Shown in pieces: positions 47,691 through 58,336 of a DNA stretch of 64,000 bases. The notes below the pieces were generated by a model, which made no database searches, had not been told where the DNA came from, and saw only the letters and a list, made by a program, of their open reading frames with translations. The DNA is taken from positions 9,913,896 through 9,977,895 of the forward strand of contig NC_135001.1 in assembly GCF_051020985.1 (NCBI RefSeq), read 5' to 3'. The position numbers and the translations under genes were made by a program. This DNA comes from Nomia melanderi. Lineage: Eukaryota > Arthropoda > Insecta > Hymenoptera > Halictidae. The stretch's first letter is position 1; every line of letters starts with the position of its first letter.

Positions 47691-50600
47691 GAAACTGCAG
47701 GAGTGTCATCTATCGAGACTCGAATTGATTCACAATTCAATTTGCTTACTGCTAAATCCATTTCTTTGGTAATTACTGAGAAAAGCATCTGTTATCTTTT
47801 CGATAATTGCAAGAAAGAAATCACGAATGGTAGTTTCAATGTTAAATCCTTAATGTCCACGATCAATACAATAAACGTTCGTAATCCTAGCGTTGAAGTT
47901 AGGGAAGGTTCCCGTGCGAGGTAAGGTAGCCGGAAAACTTTCAACAAACCTGCACGCTGGAAGTGCAGCAGCAACGGTTAGCCAGCTATCGCGTCGCTGA
48001 TTTTATCCGCGTAAGAGCAAATCGCGTTACCCGCGGAACTGGCCACGCGCGCAGAAATTCCCGGAGCGTGTCCACCGTTTTTCATCGTGTCGCGAAATCG
48101 CCGAGACGCCTAAGCCTCCTCTTTTGTTTTCTTTATCCACCCGCTGTCCCCCCGCCACGCCGCTTCCCTCGCGTAATTCCAGCATTAAGCTACGGCGTTG
48201 AGTGCCGTATAACCCTGCCAGACGGCATATTAATTCAATTTCGCTGTACGTAAGGCAGGCGGCCTGGGGGTCTCCGGCAAAGACACTAATTGCAATTTTT
48301 AATTAAGGCACTGATTCAATTACGGCCCTTTATCCGCTCCAATTATTAATGCTAGGCTTCTTCGCCGATGGTAGCTGATGAATGGCCAATTTTGAGGCTG
48401 GCAACTTGGATCACAGAGCGACGAACGGGATTGTCGGGCGATTAGGTCGCGTTGTAATTTCGCTGAGTTTGGCTCGATTGCGTCACCGCGAAAGTGTAGC
48501 CACGAGTGAACGCTGCGCGCCGAATGTTTTCTTCCTTGCGCAACGCTGTGCGAGTACTCGACTCGACGGTTTTTCTGATAGATTGAAATTTCCAATTCAT
48601 AAGGGGAAATTGAAATTTACGTTTCTGGAAGACACGTTGAATGAAATTTTGTTATATCTTTTATTTCTTGACCGAACAATGTGCGTAATATCTGCTGGTA
48701 TAACGATAACAAATATTGCGAACCAGATGAAATGTTTTAGTAATCGTCTTATCTGAATTTAGTGGTTAATAAATGCTTACCACGATTAATGAAAAGTGTT
48801 ATATCAATAATTAAGCAAACTGTACATACATGAAATGAATTATTTTCTATCTAGTGGCAGAAGAAAGTAAATATCTCTTTTATGAATTTAATAAGTGAAG
48901 ATATTGATCAAGAATAGAGAGCACTTCGGTCGTTAGAACGACTCGATGGAGTCCCAGGATACAATAATGTCGTGCATCGAGCAGATTCCGGCCATTCGCC
49001 GAGGCAAATTCGTCTCGAAGCGTGATCCTGGCCGATTCGTCTCGCTGATCGTGACTATTATCTATTCCGGCGGCCGTTCCGCACAGACGACGGAATCGGT
49101 CGAATTCAGCCGTGCATGTACAGCCGAGCGAGCATGTCACGCCAAAGGCAGCTATTACTTTCCAGGGAAACCGCATAAATAGAGGACGGGGCGAGCGTAT
49201 AAATAGTTTCCCTTCGTCCACGGGATACAACGAAATTGACCGAATCAGGATTGTGATCGGTAATCCTAATTTCATGGAACACTGTGCGCGCTTGCGTTGC
49301 AGCGCACACCATCAATGATCGAAATCGCGTGCACACGCCGTTCGTCATCGATCGAATGTCGGATCTCTAATGAAAATTCATAATTTTAGACATTAACCTC
49401 AATACTATCGAATGGGAAAATTGGTATATTGTTTTATATAAACTAAATTACGGATATTTTAGAAGTGGTAGGTGAAACTTATGAACGAGTAAAAGTTGGG
49501 AGTGGATCAAGAAAAGAAGATCAAATTCTTAGTAAAATTTGTTACTGTAGGCATTTAGATATAAAAAACCCTTTTGCGAGCCTATCTTAGCAGCAATAAA
49601 GCCCAGGGACCCATTGCTTGTCGATATTATCAAATTTTATTAAACATTGTTACTGAATAGCATTTCGTACATCCGCAGACATTTGCAATCTACAAAATAA
49701 TTAATGGATAATACTTATAATTATAAAAATATTTATTATCGCATTTTCCTGTTGCATTTAAGACAGCGACTGATTAGCATTCGTAACGACGACTCAAGCT
49801 CTTTAATTGACTCCGATAACCATCGCGCTGTCCCGATCGTATCGAGTACTATAGCAGCAAGCAGCGAAATCGATTGCTCGTGCTCGCTAGCCAATCGCCC
49901 TATTTTCGAAAACACTACTTACGATTCTCATAACAAGGCCGCTACTCCCTGAAAATTCGCAGCGTCGCGTTTACGTGGCCCAGTTAATATTCCGATCCGT
50001 CTCTCGGTAATTGGTCGAACCTTCGATCGGGAGAAGAAATATCTCAACGGAATGGTCGGGACATAATTTAATACAAGAGAAACTTTCATTCATGTCATAT
50101 AGACAGACTAAAAATATAAAGGGTGCTCCACTCGACTCTGTTACCTGTAATGTCTTCATCGTTAGTGTTTTACTTACTTCAAGATCTTTCCCGATCTCTT
50201 CTAAGGTGAAGAAACGAAACAGAAATATATCTTCATTCTATGCAACATCTTGAAACCTATACAAACATAAATTTTATTGAATTCAATTCGAAATTATTGT
50301 TTTATACAAAGAAAATTTCGAAATGAATTCTATTCGTTCTATCTATCGGTACCACAAGCTTTCAGAATTCTCTATTCGAAATTTAACAAACAATTCCCCA
50401 AGACATATAAATATTTCTTTAATTTTCTATTTCGAATTCAAGATATCAAACAAATAATTCGATTCTCCTAATATATCAAAATATTTTCATCGTAGAAGCA
50501 TTTTTCAACGGAAAAGGCAACTCGAGAGAAAGAGATCAACCGAGGCTAATATTTCATAGAAAATCAGATCTCTATAAAGGAATAATACACGATTACTTGC

Positions 50601-51420
50601 ATCCAGACAACGCGTTCGTATAAACAATAGACGAATTCATTACACGAATTACTTTGTGCGATTGTTCCGGGCTGAATGAAATATCTTATTTTATTCCGCC
50701 GCGCATTGTTCCCCCAGTAACGCGATAATGAATCGTCGATAAAACATAGACGAACGGAAACGACGGTGAATATGATTCCACGCGAAATTGAACGGGCTTT
50801 CGGTCCGATAGGAGCGATTAATTCGCGAACATCTCGCCGCGCGTAGAAATATTATCAACGGTTTGCATAAAGCACGCCGCATGAAATTCAACGTTAATGC
50901 TGCTTAGTCGGAAGCGCCGGCGCGGAATCCGGTTTTTATGCAAATCCGCGTAACGCACAGTTGATGGGCAATCGAATGGTATTGGCCGATTGACCGGGAA
51001 AAGTGCACGGCACTCCAATAATGCGAAAACCCATTTCCAGGGCTGTACGGGAAAGTTTATTAACTCGTTCGCCGTCACCATTTGTTTCCGTAACGATCTT
51101 CCTAGTGGGAATCGTCTATTAAATCCAAGAAATCTTCGAAGCATTATAAAAATATGGTAGAAATGAAACTGAAAGAAGTTCTCGAGCTCTCAAATACAAT
51201 GTCACATCTTGTAACCAAAACTGTGGACTTTTATTGAAATTCAAATTTTTCGAAATACGATTAGAAAAATAGAATTGCTGTTATTTTTTCTTAGCGAACG
51301 CTATAAAAAGTGTTATGATTTGAATACTTCATGATAATAGAATTGAATATCTGTTGATAACAGAAATGCAATGTTTAATTTATATTTAGAAGTAGTGAAT
51401 AATATTTACCCATGTCAAAT
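47691..51420. other. non-coding sequence, no gene seen
   Basis: CpG-rich patches lie at 47960-48210, 48940-49240 and 50690-50960. Between them the sequence is AT-rich. Frames of up to 131 codons (48880-49275, minus) overlap frames on the other strand and have no motif. The 50690-51060 patch is dense in CGATTAATTCGCG-type words and could be a conserved non-coding element, but nothing proves it. Confidence 0.45.
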
Positions 51421-51475
51421 TCAGCTGAAAATTTTCATTACGAGCCTGACACGATATTGTAGGACATGGTGTTAA
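51421..51475 (-). mobile_element. A-end fragment of the 'CCCCTTG' MITE family
   Basis: Reverse-complemented, the end reads TTAACACCATGTCCTACAAT and continues with the subterminal CGTGTC..GCTCGTAATGAAAATTTT, matching the left end of the element at 35440 block for block. TTAA is at 51472-51475. No B end could be found on the left within about 300 bp, so the copy is truncated or its other end has decayed. It lies about 16 kb from the paired copies. Confidence 0.6.
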
Positions 51476-53398
51476 CATGAACCGCTCATCCCGCTATTTT
51501 CACCTGAAATGAAAATAATATTAGAACCGGTACGATACTGTGAATCCCGGAATATCGGCGCGGTGCGTTTTTCCGCGATCGCGTGAAAAGTGCTTTTTAT
51601 CGCTAATACCTTGATTCACGAGCCGCGCGCCGCTGTTCCGCTGCGAGTAAATCGAGTTTCATCCCTCCCCGATGCTCGTCTGAAAATCAAATATAAATGT
51701 TTAGGAGAACGATACGGAGAACAGGAATCCAATTTATATGGAACCGTGAACAGCGCGTGTTGACAAATACAAGTGAAATATTGTGTTCGACTTAGGAAGC
51801 ACAGATTATATAGGAAATGACCATTGTCACTAACGATGAGGATACATTAATTAATGAAACTAAGTATAAACGTGAGAGAAAATGATCTCGTTTCTGAAGA
51901 GATTATGATTGTTTACTTAAATACATAAATTGTTTAATATCAAATGTTTAAATTCAGTTACACACGGAAATAAAGTGAGGGGATGTTTTTTTTTAATGAA
52001 AGAATGATGCATAAAAAGAATTTTTATAAAATAATATTCCACCCTCGCTAAATTGGATTGCGTTCAATTTTTAGAAAATGAAATGGATCGAATGAAAACC
52101 AGAATGTAAATTTGATGCGAATGATATAAGGTAATTTCAGTCAGACATTAATCGAAAATTTGATCGAAATTTCAGGGTGGCCAGCGACTGAAACCAACAG
52201 AAACGCAATTAAAGCTCGACACCATATATGGATTTTTTTGGTACACGGTGTAATTTCGTTACCGTGAACTGAACAGATGTGGTTGAAAGTGTTCGGAGAG
52301 GCCGAGGCCGTTTTACATCGGAGATTGCGAGCTTAACTTGCAAGTTACGGGTATAATCAATGATAATAACCGGAGTTCCTTTTAAAGCCGTGGCTGGTAA
52401 TGCATTCGAAGTGTTTTATACAATTCAGCAACGCTAAGTCTCCATTCATTATTTAAATTAAGTGGCCCGAGCGTTGTTTGCAGTCGCGTTGCGTTATTCC
52501 AAACGCGATTATTGCGTCTGTACCCTTGACACCTCGGATGAGAGCCTGCATCGCATAATGGCCACGCGTCACAGCACTCCTGCAGCGTAATCGTAACAGT
52601 TTCACGCGAGCCGTTCCGCTACAATTATAAAAATCAAGCTTCTTGTGTAAGCTGGCTTGTGTAAATCGATATTTAATTATACGACTGAAGATGTTTCTAC
52701 GTATTTATGCTTTTAGAATCGAGTATTAGGAAGTGAAAGATAATGTCACTATTTCAATACATGAGATACAGATTTACAGCGAATAGATAATATTTATCGT
52801 TCTCGTAACTCCGACCGTCATTTTTGAAATCCAATAAACTAGGGACTTCAGTAAACAAACAATTAAAAACTTCGCAAACACTGGCAACTGCAAAAGCATA
52901 AAAATCCACAGTTCGTTATTTATTAAATTGGCCCAGAGGAGCTTCGAATTTTGATAACCGATAGTGCGATGCGTCACAACAGTCGTCAACAATGTGTACA
53001 CAAATTTTTTAATTGAACTTCACCGCACGTCCAAAAGGTAAATACATCGATGTGAAACCTATCAAACGAAGCATCAAATCCCACCCAAAAGTACGTTCCC
53101 CCGCATTCATCCATATGTTTGACACTTTATTTATCGTTGCTAGCCGAGGCTGTTATTCACCAAAGCCAGTCCAATCTATTCCTAAGGCTATATCAAGTAA
53201 CATTAAAAATTTTAGCCATCTATTTGTAAAAGATCTATAATTTGAATATCAAAATGTGAAAAAATACTAATTCTACCTTTCTAATTCCTTCTACTTCTAA
53301 ACAGTGTAATTATAATGGATAGTTGCTTGATAAACGTTGCCAACCGAGGAGCCGATTAATAAACCATGAGTCTATAAGCGCTGCCATCAAAGAGCCTA
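51476..53398. other. non-coding sequence, no gene seen
   Basis: AT-rich with CpG-richer patches at 51530-51680 and 52480-52620. Short frames lack motifs. Just before the element at 53399, the phrases TGCCAACCGAGGAGCCGATTAA (from about 53339) and TGCCATCAAAGAGCCTATTAA (from about 53382) look like two copies of one motif. Confidence 0.5.
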
Positions 53399-53606
53399 TT
53401 AAATCCTTGGCTACTGTTGGTGTCGAAAGGCGTTTGAAAAATTTGGTTTCGGTGTACTGTTGGCGCCTATAGGCGTCCGGAAAATATTATTGTCAATAAT
53501 GTGGTATTTAGAATTTTTCATTTAATTTTTCATATTTTTCATAGTTTTAATCCACTTTCTTAGAAATATGCGTTGACGCAAATTTCTGCAGTAGCCAAAG
53601 GGTTAA
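53399..53606. mobile_element. TTAA-flanked MITE, family 'CCTTTGGCTACTG'
   Basis: TTAA at 53399-53402 and 53603-53606 bound 208 bp. After the TTAA the left end reads ATCCTTGGCTACTG and the right end, reverse-complemented, CCCTTTGGCTACTG. These agree at 11 of 14 positions, with GGCTACTG identical. The interior contains a perfect 12-bp palindrome CGCCTATAGGCG and an AT-rich half. There is no open frame. The flanks carry related TGCCA...ATTAA phrases on both sides, so the insertion may lie in a pre-existing local repeat. Confidence 0.75.
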
Positions 53607-54450
53607 TAAGCTCCTGCCAAAGAAACTATTAATCTTCGTGTGTATCAACTTCCACAGATTCTCTTGTTTGGTAGCAAAAACCGCTCGCTGAAATCGGATT
53701 GCTCCGACGTGATCCGTTCATAGTGGCAGGAACGTGTCTAAATAAGGTAAAGTGGCATCCCTAAGCAAACCAGAGTGGCTAGTGGTCGTGAGGTGGCGCG
53801 GATTCCCCGAAATTTGCCTAATACGTGGAAAGAAGGAAAAGTGGTTGTAGCTGGAGAGTAGCGGCGCGAAAAGACAGTCGGACGAACGCTCTGGTCGGGA
53901 AAGCGCGCGGAGGGAGGGCGGGAAGGGTCGCGGGAACTCTGGCCCGACGGAGATTTGCAATGCTAACCAGGGACTGCATTAAACGGGAATTAATTTCTTG
54001 CTAACCGTCTGGAGTAGCTGTGCCCCTCGAAATTCTGCTCGGCCCGCCTTCCCCGTGCCTTTCTTCGATCCCGATTCGTGCTCGTCGCAGCCAGCAGGGC
54101 GTCACTGCGAATAATCCCTTCGCGTTTACTGAACTCTCCCCAAGGCGTCCATCCCGGAAAACGGTGAAAGGATTCGCGTTACCCTTCGCGATCCTCCCTA
54201 AAGACCGTATACCCGAGAGGGCTCCAAACAAGGCTTGCTCCGACGTGTCCTCCCTTAGGGAAACTGTTCAGCTACAACCGGTTTCGTTGCCGAGGATGAA
54301 AAGGGAATTATGTGTACAGCTGGCTTCTTCGGTGTTGATTGAAGAAGATTGGTAGGTCGCGCGAGAAATTGAGATTGTGGGGTCATTCCTATGGGATTGA
54401 TATTAGATTTTGCGATTGTAGCTCCTAGGAAGTTTTAGAGTATTGATTGT
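53607..54450. other. non-coding sequence, no gene seen
   Basis: A CpG-rich block at 53740-54300 has frames on both strands (111 codons on plus at 54020-54355) with no recognised domain. It is followed directly by the 8-mer array. Confidence 0.5.
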
Positions 54451-54707
54451 CAAATTATCGAATTATTGAATTATCGAATTATCGAATCATCGAATCATCG
54501 AATTATCGAATTATTGGATTATCGAATTATCGAATCATCGAATCATCGAATTATCGAATTATTGGATTATCAAATTATCAAATTATTAAATTATCAAATT
54601 ATCAAATTATCAAATTATCAAATTATCAAATTATCAAATTATCAAATTATCAAATTATCAAATTATCAAATTATCAAATTATCAAATTATCAAATTATCA
54701 AATTATA
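54451..54707. repeat. 8-bp tandem array of about 32 units with a 48-bp higher-order unit
   Basis: The array is in strict 8-bp register. Up to 54570 the units vary (CGAATTAT, CGAATCAT, TGAATTAT, TGGATTAT). From 54571 they are almost all CAAATTAT, with a single TAAATTAT at 54587. In the variable half, six units form a 48-bp higher-order repeat present twice and identical (54475-54522 and 54523-54570). The array has no stop codon in some frames and so yields spurious 80-90-codon open frames (NYQIIKLS-type repeats), which are not genes. Confidence 0.95.
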
Positions 54708-56316
54708 ATTCGTGAATAATGTCGACACCACAGGTACATGAAAATAATATAAGCTTGCCTCCTTTACACACGTCTTTCGTTTAAAAGAAATGTAGTTTAA
54801 ATACCTCCCGTGCATGCAAGTGCTCAAGTGCTAATACTGTGTCTACTCGTTACTGTCTGATTCTACTTGCATACGCCGTATCACAATGTTGCTTGCATTC
54901 CATTGATCTTGCTGTTCTATTTGCTTGTATCAAGACGAAACGCGAATAATGTTGTGTCCACGACTAGTCTCGTGAATATTGACTCAAGTAGATGCAATCT
55001 GCATTGGTCAGGCACGCGAACGAAATAACACCCAAGTGCACGTACGTGTAATAATGTTCCAGTAATAAACTTCCATTGAACTTACATGCAGAAACAGCTA
55101 GAAAACTGGTTACAAATATCACATACTGAATTATTGTTTTAACCGTATCATTAACCTTTTATTCTCATGCACTATAATTTCCGTGCTAATTGGAAAATTG
55201 GGATACCCGAATTTGTGCAGAAATAGATATTAAGCTGGATGATACAGTTTTCCCCGTTGGAGTGGATAAAAGTAGAAACTTAAGACAGCCAGCTGAGAAA
55301 ACGCAGCCGAAGATGGTGTGTGCGAAGAGGAGGGGAAGATTGTGTCTTAGCAAATATTGTACCATTAAATGAAGTTTAAAAGCCCTTCTCCAGAATTCTC
55401 TCTAACACACGCGAAGACGAGGACCGAGCACATTGCCCCTGTTCGAAGGAAAGTCCTCGTAAATTTACTTGCGCCCGGCTACTGTTGTGTTCCTCGAGGA
55501 CCCTCGCCCTGAGAACAGGGGAGAAAGCAACCGGTACAAGAAACGAAGCGCAGGATTTTCACGGTAAATCTCAATTTAGGAGTTAATCGCGACCGTACCG
55601 TCTTCAGACACCCGGCTCTTTTCCATTCACCGTGCCATCCCATTTACACATTCGCTTTAATGAAAACAAGTGTGTTGGAAGCAGCCCTAAAAGTCCGTTG
55701 AATCGAGAAATTTTAATCAATGAATATATGTGTCGCAGGTAGACAAATTTTCTTATCGCTACACCTCCACATTGGGCTCGCAGGAAATTTGACGAGTTTG
55801 TACTGGAAAATTTCATAAATTATAAATGGTATCTTCTAATTTAATATATTCGGGAATTGAATATATTTGAATTATACAAACTTCTCTTGAGTTCTGCTTT
55901 CTCGAAATCATCGCGCAACAATTTTTATGATCATAAATCTGTAGTCGAATAGTGAATCTCATTTCACTTGTTAGGTTTCATAAAAATATCTTCAGTATTA
56001 TGTTGTATCCATACGTTCCCTAGATTGCTAGAAGATGAATTTAAAATTATACGCTATGCAAAAGTTTCCAAAACGAAAATTCGCAGCAGTAACTTTAGGT
56101 GAAGAAATACTGTGTTTTGCAGAGTAAATTAGATTATCTCTTGCACCTGGTGCTCCAGCGCGAAGTGTTTATGTTTCATCCTTTCCTCTAACGCGACAGA
56201 TACGAATTTTTCGCGCGATGCACATGAACGCGCGTCGCTAACTCGCGCGTAGGCACATCGCGTCGAGCGAGGCGTGCACGTGTCAAGTGGTTGCCAGTGT
56301 CACGGACAGCTGGACA

Positions 56317-56332
56317 AGTCACGCGCGTGACT
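56317..56332. repeat. 16-bp perfect palindrome
   Basis: AGTCACGCGCGTGACT is a perfect dyad with a CGCGCG centre and TGAC-type half-sites. TGAC/GTCA half-sites are used by bZIP and nuclear-receptor proteins, but this spacing matches no site I can name with confidence. Confidence 0.85.
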
Positions 56333-56525
56333 AATGCAATAACGATCGACAAATTGATCTGGTGAAATCATTAACGCGGCTAATGTGCGGAAAATTTTGT
56401 TAGTACGTCCGATGCGTGTTTGATCGTATCTCCGGTTTACATGAAAATGTCACGGATAAACGCGCAATCGAATGTGTTTTGACCAGCACCTACGTTTCCC
56501 AATATCAGTGAGCTGGATTCTCTTG

Positions 56526-56551
56526 CTGTAGAAATCCGAATGTTTCTACAG
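56526..56551. repeat. perfect hairpin, 9-bp stem and 8-nt loop
   Basis: CTGTAGAAA, loop TCCGAATG, TTTCTACAG. Pairing does not extend beyond the 9 bp, so it is too short for a microRNA precursor. It may be a transcription-factor dyad or chance. Confidence 0.8.
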
Positions 56552-57232
56552 ATCCTCGAACTTGCGCTAGCGAAAAATACATCTCGGTAGTTCACCAGAT
56601 ACGATATTTTCTAACGAGCAATAACGTCCATGGGAGAATGTTTTCCTGCAAAATCCCTCCTTCGTGGAAACTATAATCCTTTTTATTATATACCGACAAT
56701 TACTTCAAAAATCAATTTTCTATATTCTTCTTAACTGTAACGGTAGTTACTTATCATGTATAGTAGTTAATTTTTCCGTTATATTAAGATACACGCATGT
56801 TAGAACAACAAGGGGACAATTTTACGACACGGGAATTATTCTTAGAGACGTTCGTGACCATCAGCTTTCCGTCCGGTACTTTAGCAGGCCGGTCTGCAGC
56901 CAATATGCGGCACATAAGGGTTCAGCGTAGAAATTAACCATTGTCTAGTTTTTTCACTTCAGTCCAGGTATCGTAAAGTCGTATTCCAGAGGGTCTGTTA
57001 GAAGTTTAGAAAAAGTGTCAAGGATTTTGACCTAATGGAATTTCCCCAGCGTTGCCAAACATTCGTTCAGCACAGCGACCAACTCCGTCACCCCCGCTCC
57101 AAGAAACCCGCGCTACAGGCGGACTGGAGGGGGATGAGACAGGGGTAAGTACCGTGCGTAGGAAGGGATAGAAAAACCGCCCCTGAGGCCCACCTTCGTA
57201 TATCGAGAGGGAGGGAGTAGGCCCAGGATTAG

Positions 57233-57275
57233 TATAAAAACCCTTCAAGACATCAGTTTGACACATCAGTTTGAC
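57233..57275 (+). promoter_or_regulatory. TATA box and initiator of the LTR-like block
   Basis: TATAAAA at 57233-57239 is followed by TCAGTTT at 57253 and again at 57266, both fitting the arthropod initiator consensus TCAGT. The repeated 13-bp unit CATCAGTTTGACA places alternative start sites about 22 and 35 bp after the TATA box. This is the best core promoter in the window and fits an LTR U3/R junction. Confidence 0.55.
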
Positions 57276-58235
57276 AATCAGTATCAGTTCAGTTCAGAGT
57301 CAGAAGCAGTTGAGAATCAGCTCAGCTTCAATCAGACTCAGTTGAAAATCAACTTAGCTATCAGTCAATCAATCATTCAGTCCCAACATTGGGTGGTCCT
57401 TCGAATACTTCAGCATATACTCAAAGGTGCTCGTGACAATCGGAGTACTTTACAACGCAATTATTCCAATTGAAGTACCATCAATCAATTAATTTACAAC
57501 ATTCCACGTATCAAGTGCACAATTCCAAACAAGACAAGACCACCGAAGTTAATTTCAGTGGTACCCACAGCCAGTGAATTTCCGCTGAACTACAATATAT
57601 ACATTCACTCCATCAGCAATAACATTTTTATTACTATTGCAAGGTTTAAACGGGAGACCGTAGGACTCGAGGTTTCATATACGAGGCAGTAAAGGGCTTC
57701 TTATGCAAAGAAGGGAAGCCCGCTCCTCTTAAAGCGGCCGGGAACGATCGAGAGGGACAGCCCTCGAACGATTCTCCGGGAATCGTAAATAACTGGCACC
57801 GCGCGTAATCCAGGGGACATTTCCCGGGAGCCGAGATAGGCCTTTGGAAGATATTAAGTGGCATCGTGACGCGGCTCGGGCACGTAGCATGGCTAGAAAT
57901 GGCCGAGTTAACGGGGATCGCCGGTGTCCTTCCAAAGGCTAGTCCACACCAAGAGACAATAGGCGTGCTGAGAATCATAATGGCGTAAGCTAAAAATTGT
58001 CACGAATAAAATAACTTTGTCTCAGTAGAACCGACGGTCTTTGATACACCGCTAATTCAATTTTCACGGGATACATTACCTTATAAACAATCAGATATTA
58101 ACACAGAGAGACATTTTGTGCGTGATCGTAGAGAGGAACATATTGTGGAGCCTGACCTGAGTTGAGCGTAATACTTTAAACGAGGCATAAAGTAACTTAG
58201 CGATTAACAGTTAGTGAGACAGCGAATTATAATAT

Positions 58236-58241
58236 AATAAA
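58236..58241 (+). terminator. polyadenylation signal
   Basis: AATAAA followed by GTATTTGTTATTGTTATT, a GU/U-rich downstream element. A second AATAAA lies at 58005-58010. The pair fits the R/U5 region of an LTR. Confidence 0.5.
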
Positions 58242-58336
58242 GTATTTGTTATTGTTATTATATAGTAAGTCTAATTCGTTTCTTTTTTATTCTTCACCAC
58301 GGCAACACGTGGGATTTAGATAAAAATAACCCCACA

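Larger units (their letters stand above)
54708..56999. other. non-coding sequence with a CpG-rich, palindrome-bearing patch
   Basis: AT-rich, except for 56150-56480, which is dense in CGCG and contains a CACGTG E-box core at about 56277-56282 and the palindrome at 56317-56332. This patch could be regulatory. Short frames (for example 55190-55372) have no motif. Confidence 0.45.
57000..58336 (+). mobile_element. probable LTR-retrotransposon remnant
   Basis: From about 57000 the sequence turns GC-rich (U3-like) and leads to a TATAAAA at 57233 and doubled TCAGTTTGAC initiator-like motifs. A CAGTT-rich leader follows, then TGGTCCTTCGA at 57394, a phrase I associate with the leader just inside the LTR of insect BEL/Pao-type elements (from memory, not searched). 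A second GC-rich section (57640-57960) has hairpins (GGGCTTC/GAAGCCC; CCTTTGGAAG at 57841 with its inverse at 57929), then AATAAA at 58005 and 58236 and a GT/T-rich tail. It ends in CCCCACA at 58336, the inverse of a TGTGG start such as that at 58144. No gag-pol frame survives. Boundaries and class are uncertain, and there may be two different solo LTRs side by side. Confidence 0.4.

Noticed and set aside
54447..54719. Open frames of repeated NYQIIKLS as a repeat protein
   Set aside because: They are an artefact of the 8-bp array, whose 24-bp triple has no stop codon. Two different frames are open at once.
56526..56551. microRNA precursor from the perfect 9-bp hairpin
   Set aside because: Pairing stops at 9 bp, far short of a precursor stem.
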